A DNA stretch of 64,000 nucleotides from the NCBI GenBank assembly GCA_937872895.1, contig CALMUP010000009.1, positions 186,001 through 250,000 of the forward strand. The letters run 5' to 3'. A model generated the notes under the pieces. It had not been told where the DNA came from, ran no database searches, and saw only the letters and a list, made by a program, of their open reading frames with translations. Made by a program: the position numbers and the translations under genes. Positions within the stretch are counted from its first letter, which is position 1. Each line of letters opens with the position of its first letter. Below, one piece after another: positions 59,001 to 64,000 of the stretch. Source of the DNA: an uncultured Verrucomicrobiota bacterium (GTDB lineage: Bacteria > Verrucomicrobiota > Kiritimatiellia > CAIVKH01).

Positions 59001-61479
59001 ACCAGTCGTTGCCGTCGGCGGAATTGAACTGCCAGAACACCTCGACGACCTTGGTGTTGCCGACGCCGCGGCCGGCCGCGCCGTCGGGCCAGGACACGCC
59101 GTCGGTTGTGTAGTAGATGAACATCCGGTTCGCGGTGCCTTGTCCGCCCGACTTCACCCACAGGTACAGCGGGCTGTCGGCGGCGTTCTCAGGCGGGGGC
59201 CAGAACTGCGACAGGGTGTTGCTGCTCGGGTTGGCATCGGTCTGTGCGGTCGGGTTGTGGTACACGAAGGCCGCGGTGTAGGTGCTGTTGAAGTCGTTCG
59301 AGGCGGAGGCGTTGAAGATGGTGAAGTTGGTTGAACCGACCGTCAACTGGTAGGTCTCGGCACCGGCGGATCCGATCTTGTTGCGGACGGAATCGACGGC
59401 GGCGAATTTCTCGGGACCGAAACGGCCCATGAAGCCGACCTGCTCGTAACCGAGGTATACGTCGGTGGAGAGGGCGGGGGGATTGTCGCGCGGATCGCCG
59501 AGGGCGTGGTTGCTGGTGTTCAGGTTGATGCCGCCGTTGAGCTTCATCATGACGTTGTAGGCGGAGCCGTCGACGCGGGCGATGAAGTCGAGGTTGGTCG
59601 CGGAGCTCACCCGCGGCACGAACCAGGTGTAGCTGTAATCGGTAAGGTTGGTGTCGAAGACGCCGTAGGGGTTGAAGGCGGGGTCGCCGTCTGGTCCGTC
59701 CTTGCGGGTGTAGGAGACCCAGCCGGATTCCCGGCCGTTTTCGTAGATGGTGATCGGTTTTCCGCCAGCGAATTTCCAGAGTTCCGATTCCTCGGGACTG
59801 CGCCAGGAAAAGAAGAAGTAGCCGCCCGGCGGGGTGGTCACCTTGATCTTGTTGTCGGCGACGACGTGGTAGAAGTTTCCGCCACCGGTGGAGTATTGCC
59901 AGAGGTGCGAGCCGTTCGGGAAGGACGTGGTGATTTCGCGGTATTCCCCGGCGGCATAGTTGTCGTTCACGATCAGCATGCCGGTGGTGCCGTCGGCGTC
60001 GGACATGGCGGTGTTGTCGCGTTTGTCGCGGCGTTCGAAGGCAACGACGTCGGCATCGCCCCAGCGCGGGATCTGGTCGCCGCGGGCAAATTGTTCGTGG
60101 ATGTACACGAGGTTGGGGATGCGGTTGTCGCCGAACTGGCCGAGGTAGGCGGTGTTGGCATGGCGGGGGAAGGCGCCGCCGCTCTGGCCGAGGGTTTCGG
60201 CCTGGCGGTTGCCGTCGGTATAGATGACGGGCAGGCCGGCGCGGGTAAGGTTCAGGGCATAGTGCAATTCCGCGCGGTAGGCGACATCGTCGTCGTGGCT
60301 CTTGGCATACAGGACGCCGAGAGCCCGCCCCATCTGGAACCAGTCGATATAGTCGGGGTTCTGCAGGCCGTTCAGGCTGGCGCCGGGGCGGCCGAGGCGG
60401 TCGTTGAGGGTCGAGTGGTTGCGCGCATCGAGCAGGCGCATGCCGGAGGCCCAGTATTCGTCGTACGGCGGGGGTTGGCCCATGTGTTCGCCGAAGATCA
60501 TCAGGTCATCGCGCGGTTGCTCCAGGTCGAACAGGGTGTCGCGGTGGTTTGCGTCGGAGAAACCGCGGGTGCGGTTGTACTGGACCTGGGCCTGGCCGTT
60601 GTAGCCGGCATCGCTGAAATCCTTGTCCGCGGCCCACTGTTCGCCGAAGAAATAGGCGGGGACGTGTTTTACGGCGTCGAGGCGCAGGCCGTCCAGCTTG
60701 GTGCGGTCAACCAGCCAGCGGATGGAGCGCATCAGGTAGCTGCCGACATCCTCGCGGTAGAATCCGGGATTCTCGGCAATGACCTGGGCGGTGATGCTGG
60801 TACTGCCGAAACCAACGAGGCCGAGGGTCGGGTGGTAGTCGTAGTATTCCGGATTGTTCGGGTGGCGCACGAACTCGATTTTGGGGTGGGTGCTGCCGAG
60901 GGTTGGGCCAAAGTTGCTGTTCGGGGTTTCGTGGGCGATGTCGAGCAGGCCGGAAAGGTTCTGGTTCTGCACCAGCCAGGTGTCTTCCCAGTTCGCGGTA
61001 TTACCCCATGGCCGGTAAAAACCGTCCTCGGTTACGCGCAGGTGGAAGTCCTCGGGTAGCATGCCGGGGTAAATGTCAATCGGCGTGGTCTCGTTGAAGC
61101 CGGGAACGTCAAACGCCCGGTGATTCATGATGTTGTCGAAATAAACGCGGATGCCAAAACGATGGGCGGTCTCGATCAGACGGATCAAGTCGGTTTCGGT
61201 GCCATAGCGGGTGCGGCCACCGGTGCGTTGCGGATTGCCACCGAGGTCGAACGGATCCCACAGGTCATAGCCGACGGAGAGGTCGCTGCTCGCCTTCTGC
61301 GGCGGAGGAAGCCACAGTGCACTGTAACCGACCTCGGCGATCTCCGGCATTTTTTCGGCAATTTCGTTCCAGGTGTTGTTGAAGAACTGCAGCACGACCT
61401 CGGACCGGGCCGATTCCATGCCACCACACACCATGAGCGCTCCTGCCAACAGAAGAGCCTTGCGATTTTCCCCAATCAT
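53005..61479 (-). CDS. Giant secreted two-catalytic-domain alpha-glucanase (GH13 plus GH57-like)
   Basis: 2824 residues. After a signal peptide (about 1-27) comes a GH13 alpha-amylase domain (about 28-550): catalytic triad Asp268 (DGLRLDAVKH), Glu331 (IFGEHMG) and Asp396 (AKSHD), and AGLPVIYTDG. Beta-rich domains follow (about 600-1380), then TSP3-like Asp-rich calcium repeats (about 1390-1665). Next is a glucodextranase/DOMON-like domain (about 1735-1945), then a GH57-like domain (about 2005-2430) with VVHGNQ, FWTPERLLD (candidate nucleophile Glu2141) and IFANWEDF. Near the end are a TSP3-like motif (about 2690) and WWELQYFGG. It probably degrades starch- or glycogen-like polymers outside the cell. 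The start at 61479 has AAAGG at good spacing. Confidence 0.85.
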   Translation of the reverse strand: MIGENRKALLLAGALMVCGGMESARSEVVLQFFNNTWNEIAEKMPEIAEVGYSALWLPPPQKASSDLSVGYDLWDPFDLGGNPQRTGGRTRYGTETDLIRLIETAHRFGIRVYFDNIMNHRAFDVPGFNETTPIDIYPGMLPEDFHLRVTEDGFYRPWGNTANWEDTWLVQNQNLSGLLDIAHETPNSNFGPTLGSTHPKIEFVRHPNNPEYYDYHPTLGLVGFGSTSITAQVIAENPGFYREDVGSYLMRSIRWLVDRTKLDGLRLDAVKHVPAYFFGEQWAADKDFSDAGYNGQAQVQYNRTRGFSDANHRDTLFDLEQPRDDLMIFGEHMGQPPPYDEYWASGMRLLDARNHSTLNDRLGRPGASLNGLQNPDYIDWFQMGRALGVLYAKSHDDDVAYRAELHYALNLTRAGLPVIYTDGNRQAETLGQSGGAFPRHANTAYLGQFGDNRIPNLVYIHEQFARGDQIPRWGDADVVAFERRDKRDNTAMSDADGTTGMLIVNDNYAAGEYREITTSFPNGSHLWQYSTGGGNFYHVVADNKIKVTTPPGGYFFFSWRSPEESELWKFAGGKPITIYENGRESGWVSYTRKDGPDGDPAFNPYGVFDTNLTDYSYTWFVPRVSSATNLDFIARVDGSAYNVMMKLNGGINLNTSNHALGDPRDNPPALSTDVYLGYEQVGFMGRFGPEKFAAVDSVRNKIGSAGAETYQLTVGSTNFTIFNASASNDFNSTYTAAFVYHNPTAQTDANPSSNTLSQFWPPPENAADSPLYLWVKSGGQGTANRMFIYYTTDGVSWPDGAAGRGVGNTKVVEVFWQFNSADGNDWWGESVIPPQPAGTVIRYKIGATRMQGFAGAPWDTPFPNSFDDINRKTKMLGVWGVSNFNAATTTYRPHNDYGTYRTGLVEGFNVLRARAFLQRDGALAGNGQRTPIYNTFTQPFYFDALPPTGEIKFPIAGQTIYDNRYEFVVRTDPTVTKVYFNIQDSAAINDDGRTGQRQGNGTNALGQVSWVEATRVSPSLSIISPYEAEWRFTFNNIPSSGNALVFVKLAELSSSTNPLVSDQDGRFTTLTRMVNTMGPNYNMFVAWPQNDGDTVGVPYDMKVHFSDSLWGGANTDELVRNRFLVTINGIAQSRTNYTLNWMGGGNGNHELVMRLPDLWNGDPNYLHDIQITHTNAGGGGVTLFASRRVKAAKSSSGPVVEIVNPPQYDLDAAPYKIVLPDVANPTPEQRQFTVLVQTDLSAKNVWLTFPGSTASAAAVVSTTNALTGTLQVWNGSNAVRGTGTRFDEEVSAGSAIRIGTNIVYVTQVTTATNLVLADFYSGTSASNLTASLITGNPLRQGNKFQWRFIWSNLTAGAYTIIAQVDTNNNVGTVEASAERTTTVILRQIVPMNLTDNDDDDDGLSDADETTAVPLPSTNPESWSNGDVHKHYFSGRTDPLSPDSDGDGLHDALELGLGGPIASDTDLNADTNGDGWKNFMPDVDPPVFNTTDNWAHPRYDLNRGRTDLIQGSMTDPNNPDTDYDGLNDGIEDANRNGRVDIGLLDGNGVVTSLINNPTTVRGSSRVDRNALPNNAVMLETDPNNHDTDGDGRGDGQEDLNGNGRVDIALVTGNTTNLLAPHQIPRFGTNINGTVSRAINRTALTNWYTAANLRWLETDPLNPDTDGDGLPDGWEIQYGLDPLDNGTINLRTGAAGNPNMGATGDPDNDQFNNLTEYLNGTHPLMPDDLPEPPEGSVSIGRGKEIGTINGITYYEEFMDWTWDDLRALDPYEGDGPNREGGDTFLAYDGFDSSRDIVAFYTRDGGDDGKFYFRVDFQDLAALAEEGNLDLYVVIDTGNPANGERVLPDEVDTITDMRWEVVVGVYHSALGSVYVDRNLLNNTTTFGQDIFAIGGVVNEPQHFHGAYFNSKLDAVEFAISRDALLAVGWNGNPNTLNFQVFTTKEGTCNSCVDGKPGAGDLGGRSDIRDTIWNDYIAEDFSEAQAGLRGENSLLRNWIPGSSRGGRTKLAMVVHGNQAIQPGSVMHGLINNGAGAGYYRVLDTHALFGKPLNLHITPTLASAIQWAKVDPAANQPWLNGPALNARIRTMAQTNQLALLASTFSDHMMPYFTTAFNVDNIRLASEFLENFYQVPMTSNRVFWTPERLLDKDVFEKIKAAGFRATIIDQMEHLHTWFGRSEALGTRGYQMNEIEGVMTFAINNTASDFRFQNLDSGLNLPLRGLFNRKARGAWDQVVTIFANWEDFANNTNADRYDINLQWIANRPWIHTVKLEDILNNKVDLTGDGQGDAWFYQQRPSITGQPKKSHNYINYATQGNYDQWYLGAAKEEGLLNKIFEIRPGVPVPQPYGMLFTGGLVSSSWDRVLGIANTNLAKLARSTMHASVFQTAFHNQPSVDLRKFSNGTYINPDTSSNTVAAFAAIAQTQSRQAAIYKRIDTWLGMAAGMTNSATETFDVDLDGENEYLLFNQRLFAILERSGGRMVGAWVRDPASGQVYQMIGNTVANPGSWTEDEGAYNVETNGTVVAYRTSALKDWWAGTAGYVNSLYTFTNWTNGWRITSGDGRIQKTITLGQGQGTFQVNYTVDPTLNGGTLYVRNGLSPNLYDLLMNGQDNLGEEQVDGNQVTLLNQGSGATVGAVIGYAGASLNPDAVDDNPGAGVDFKTIKRRNQAQVHQVELFGTTQFSFTLGFTTASGGIADTDNDGLPDWWELQYFGGATNAQAMVDSDGDGVNNWSEYIAGTNPNDANDVFEVAQTSGSTGITLWIPTETQRQYRIWYANHSIMSTNWQSVPTPISGTGGTVSWIDNGSGTTPHPNQVTNRFYKIDVLMTP

Positions 61480-61523
61480 AAGCTCGCCTTTCCAACGGAC
61501 TGATTTCTGAACGTTCCTAACAC

Positions 61524-61558
61524 TACATACACACAAGCCTCAATCCGGTAAAACGTTT
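61524..61558 (-). promoter_or_regulatory. Possible promoter and LacI-type operator of the giant glycosidase gene
   Basis: Minus strand: TTTACC (61552-61547), 17 bases, TATGTA (61529-61524). The palindrome AAACGTTT (61551-61558), with the central CG common to LacI/GalR-family operators, overlaps this -35. A second palindrome, GAACGTTC (61509-61516), lies in the likely leader. Motif strength is modest. Confidence 0.4.
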
Positions 61559-61726
61559 CGTGATTTTTTGTAAAAGGATTTACGTCGCGCTTGATTGTTG
61601 AACTTGTAATTAATTGATTGATAGGCAGATATCGCCGAAGTGAAGCGCATGAAACCGGTTGGTGAAGGGAAGGGACGCTGGTCTTGTGCATGAACATGCG
61701 GTGACGGGAGAAGCATCGCTTCCGCG
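61559..61726. other. AT-rich divergent intergenic DNA
   Basis: With the promoters on either side, this fills the 323-base gap between the giant gene and leuB. It is AT-rich to about 61640 (runs such as AATTAATTGATTGAT) and normal in composition beyond. I see no gene, RNA or repeat. Confidence 0.5.
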
Positions 61727-61756
61727 CTTGCCCCGGAACGGGTTGCGCCGTATAAT
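61727..61756 (+). promoter_or_regulatory. Probable promoter of leuB
   Basis: TTGCCC (61727-61732), 18-base spacer, perfect TATAAT (61751-61756), the best -10 box in the window. Transcription would begin near 61763, with an AAAGGA ribosome site in the 40-base leader. Confidence 0.6.
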
Positions 61757-61802
61757 CCGCCACTTTTCCCGAGGCATGCTTTTAACGTAAAGGAACAGGA
61801 AC

Positions 61803-62882
61803 ATGGCGAGTTCATACAACATCGCAGTGATTGCGGGTGACGGCACCGGTCCGGAAGTGATTGGAGAGGGCATCAAGGTCTTGGATGCCGCCGCGCAGGG
61901 TGGCGGGTTCAAGCTGAACTACCAGCATTTCGACCTGGGTGGCGAGCGGTACCTTCGTACCGGCGAGACCTTGCCGGATTCGGTGCTGGAGGAGTTGAAG
62001 GCATTCGATGCGATTTACCTCGGGGCGATCGGCCATGTGGACGTGAAGCCGGGCATCCTGGAGAAGGGTGTGCTGCTGAAGATTCGCTTCGAACTCGACC
62101 AGTACATCAACCTGCGCCCGGTGAAACTGTATCCGGGCGTGGAGTGTCCGATCAAGAACAAGGGACCGAAAGAGATCGACTACTGCTGCGTGCGCGAGAA
62201 CAGCGGGGGCTTGTACACCGGCGTGGGCGGCATTTCCCGCATCGGCACGAAGGACGAGGTGGCCACCCAGTCGATGGTGTACACCTACGATCAGGTGCAG
62301 CGCTGCCTGCGCTTCGCCTTCGAGTATGCCCGCAAGTACGGCAAGAAGGCGCGGGGTGTCGGCCCGAACAACACGCTGGCGTTGATCGGCAAGACCAACG
62401 TGCTCACCTATGTGTTCGACCTGTGGAACCGTGTGTTCAACGAGATGGGCGACAAGGAATTTCCGGATGTGAAGCGCGAGTATTACCACGTGGACGCGAC
62501 CTGTCTGTACATGATCTCGAGCCCGGAGATGTTCGATGTGATGGTGACCGAGAACATGTTCGGCGATATCGTGACCGACCTCGCCGCGATCACCCAGGGC
62601 GGCCTGGGCATTGCCTCCGGTGGCAACATCAATCCGGAAGGCGTGAGCATGTTCGAGCCGATTGGTGGCACCGCCCCGATGTGGACCGGTAAAAATGCGA
62701 TCAACCCGCTGGCGGCGATTGGTGCGGGGGCGATGATGTTGAAGTACCTCGGCCAGGAGGCTGCGGGCAACAAGATCGAGGCGGCCATCGCCGCGACCAC
62801 CCCGAAGATGAAGAGCCAGCTGGCGAACCAGATGGGCTTCACCACCACGCAGGTGGGCGATCTCGTGGCGGGCGCGGTTTGA
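61803..62882 (+). CDS. leuB: 3-isopropylmalate dehydrogenase (isocitrate/isopropylmalate family)
   Basis: 359 residues. VIAGDGTGPEVIGEGIKVL at the N-terminus, the RENSGGLYTGVGG substrate loop, GKTNVLTYVFDLWNRVFNE, the metal-binding MFGDIVTDLAA and the EPIGGTAPMWTGK nucleotide loop identify the beta-decarboxylating dehydrogenase family. The variant matches LeuB-type members best; tartrate or isocitrate dehydrogenase is possible. It oxidises 3-isopropylmalate in leucine synthesis, with NAD suggested by the absence of the Arg-rich NADP pocket. AAAGGA and ACAGGA precede the ATG. The asd gene follows after a repeat-containing gap. Confidence 0.8.
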   Translation: MASSYNIAVIAGDGTGPEVIGEGIKVLDAAAQGGGFKLNYQHFDLGGERYLRTGETLPDSVLEELKAFDAIYLGAIGHVDVKPGILEKGVLLKIRFELDQYINLRPVKLYPGVECPIKNKGPKEIDYCCVRENSGGLYTGVGGISRIGTKDEVATQSMVYTYDQVQRCLRFAFEYARKYGKKARGVGPNNTLALIGKTNVLTYVFDLWNRVFNEMGDKEFPDVKREYYHVDATCLYMISSPEMFDVMVTENMFGDIVTDLAAITQGGLGIASGGNINPEGVSMFEPIGGTAPMWTGKNAINPLAAIGAGAMMLKYLGQEAAGNKIEAAIAATTPKMKSQLANQMGFTTTQVGDLVAGAV

Positions 62883-62954
62883 GGTGTCGGGTGTCGGGTT
62901 TCTGGTGTCGGGAAAATACGGATTACCGAAACCTGAACACTGAAACCCGAAACC
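62883..62954. repeat. Inverted repeat of 7-base words between leuB and asd
   Basis: Left side: GGTGTCG at 62883, 62890 and 62904 with GGTTTCT at 62897, in exact steps of seven. Right side: CCGAAAC (62926), CTGAACA (62933), CTGAAAC (62940), CCGAAAC (62947). The right is the approximate reverse complement of the left, with a 15-base spacer between them. The words are the same as in the outer arms of the element at 12714-12937, so these are two copies of one family. Confidence 0.9.
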
Positions 62955-62985
62955 AAAAGAGTTTGAATAGGCAAAGGTAAAGAAC

Positions 62986-63990
62986 ATGAAGCAATACAAC
63001 GTATGTGTCGTCGGAATCGGAGCGGTCGGGACGGAGATGGTGCGGTTATTGAAGGCCCGGAAGTTCCCGATGAAGAGCCTGACCATCCTGGCCCGCAGCG
63101 AGCGCATCGAGGAGATCGATGGCGAGAAGATCCAGGTCAAGGTGGCGGCACCGGAGGCGTTCGAGGGCATGGACTTCGCGTTCTTTGCCGGCACCGAAGG
63201 CGCGAAGGGTGCTTCGCAGACCCTCGGGTGGGAAGCGGTGAAGCGCGGGTGCGTGGTGATCGACAACGGCGATGACTTCCGCATGGACGAGCGTGTTCCG
63301 CTGGTGATCCCCGAGATCAATCCGCAGGCTCTGAAAAGCCACCAGGGCCTGATCGCGAATCCGAATTGCAGCACGATTATCGCGCTGATGCCACTGGCAC
63401 CCCTGCATCAGGCGGCGACGATCAAGCGGATCGTGGCCAGCACCTACCAGGCGGTGTCGGGCACCGGCGCCCCGGCGGTGAAGGAACTGGACCAGCAGGT
63501 GCGTGCATGGGCGGCCAACCAGCCATTGCCCCGCGAGGTCTATCCGCACCAGATCGCGTTCAACGTGTTGCCGTCGGTCGGTTCGTTCAAGGACGATTCG
63601 GGCGAAAGCACCGAGGAAATCAAGATGCGCAAGGAGACCCACAAGATCCTGGGCGACGACTCGATCCGGGTGGGCAACACCTGCGTGCGCGTGCCGGTGT
63701 TCAACGGCCACAGCATCTCCATCAACGTGGAATTCGAGAAGCCGCTCACCCCGGCCCAGGCCCGCGACCTGCTCGCGAAGGCCCGGGGCGTGAAGGTGGT
63801 CGATGATCCGAAAAACGCGGTGTACCCGATGCCGTTGCAGGCTTCGGGCAACTACGACGTGCTGGTCGGCCGGATCCGCAAGGACCAGAGCTGTGACAAC
63901 GGGCTGGTGTTGTGGTGCGCCGGCGACAACATCTGGAAGGGTGCGGCGCAGAACGCGATCCAGATCGCCGAGGAGCTGATCAAGGGTTGA
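62986..63990 (+). CDS. asd: Aspartate-semialdehyde dehydrogenase
   Basis: 334 residues. VVGIGAVGTEMVRLL binds NADP; the catalytic Cys128 is in ANPNCSTI; and STYQAVSGTGAPAVKEL, RVPVFNGHSISINVEFE and the C-terminal NGLVLWCAGDNIWKGAAQNA complete the pattern of the ASADH family. It makes aspartate semialdehyde for Thr, Met, Lys and meso-DAP, the residue that the MurE here incorporates. It lies 103 bases after leuB, with a repeat element between, and probably shares its transcript. Confidence 0.95.
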   Translation: MKQYNVCVVGIGAVGTEMVRLLKARKFPMKSLTILARSERIEEIDGEKIQVKVAAPEAFEGMDFAFFAGTEGAKGASQTLGWEAVKRGCVVIDNGDDFRMDERVPLVIPEINPQALKSHQGLIANPNCSTIIALMPLAPLHQAATIKRIVASTYQAVSGTGAPAVKELDQQVRAWAANQPLPREVYPHQIAFNVLPSVGSFKDDSGESTEEIKMRKETHKILGDDSIRVGNTCVRVPVFNGHSISINVEFEKPLTPAQARDLLAKARGVKVVDDPKNAVYPMPLQASGNYDVLVGRIRKDQSCDNGLVLWCAGDNIWKGAAQNAIQIAEELIKG

Positions 63991-64000
63991 TCTGACGCGG

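Overview
This window is about 64 kb of GC-rich bacterial chromosome (roughly 63% G+C) packed with tightly spaced, often overlapping genes. I recognise 55 genes and no rRNA, tRNA, CRISPR array or insertion sequence. The gene set points to a Gram-negative member of the PVC group, most likely the Kiritimatiellae/Verrucomicrobia/Lentisphaerae side. The reasons are a division and cell wall (dcw) cluster with a meso-DAP-type MurE, MCE/Mla-type lipid transport genes, many lipoproteins, a TPR/YdjY/TIGR03790 gene set, intergenic inverted repeats built from short words, and a giant secreted glycosidase whose C-terminal tail (TSP3-like calcium repeats, then a WWELQYFGG-type motif) is common in that group. 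The lineage is an inference.

Layout. 1-10295 (+): the 3' end of tilS, ftsH, folP, the c-di-AMP synthase gene cdaA with its YbbR partner, a TPR/YdjY/TIGR03790 set, a TatD nuclease and a ROK kinase, almost all overlapping by a few bases. 10361-14622: DUF167, a site-2 protease, an M20 hydrolase and ettA. 14948-22439: an Nfu-type Fe-S carrier, a D,D-carboxypeptidase, a SWIM-SNF2 helicase, an AhpD-like protein, a NYN-LOTUS protein and an M29 aminopeptidase. 22797-34419 (+): the dcw cluster mraZ, an unknown gene, rsmH, ftsL-like, ftsI, murE, murF, mraY, murD, a LysM gene and ftsW. MraZ-type operator repeats lie in front of mraZ.

34443-38433: a glutaredoxin-like gene, then Rieske-sufS-sufU-pdxH-hydrolase, an Fe-S/PLP operon in which PdxH makes the cofactor SufS needs. 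38434-40968: a complete AmmeMemoRadiSam locus read outward from a perfectly symmetric divergent promoter. 41179-44568: an Mla-like operon whose ATPase subunit has lost every recognisable ATPase motif. 44671-49476: SH3b protein, M48 lipoprotein, CHASE2-adenylate cyclase, MBL-fold hydrolase and a small lipoprotein. 49557-52831: fabI, a small coiled-coil protein and speA. 53005-61479 (-): an 8.5-kb gene for a secreted protein joining GH13 and GH57-like catalytic domains. 61803-63990: leuB-like and asd.

The best candidates for something new are the degenerate Mla ATPase (41964-42683), the GH13/GH57 giant (53005-61479), the symmetric overlapping promoter of the AmmeMemoRadiSam genes (39819-39854), the cyclase/MBL pair (46060-49072), and a set of palindromic intergenic elements built from runs of 6-, 7- or 9-base words (12714-12937, 14725-14854, 16437-16563, 21246-21332, 62883-62954). 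All functional calls rest on motif recognition by eye; no database search was run.
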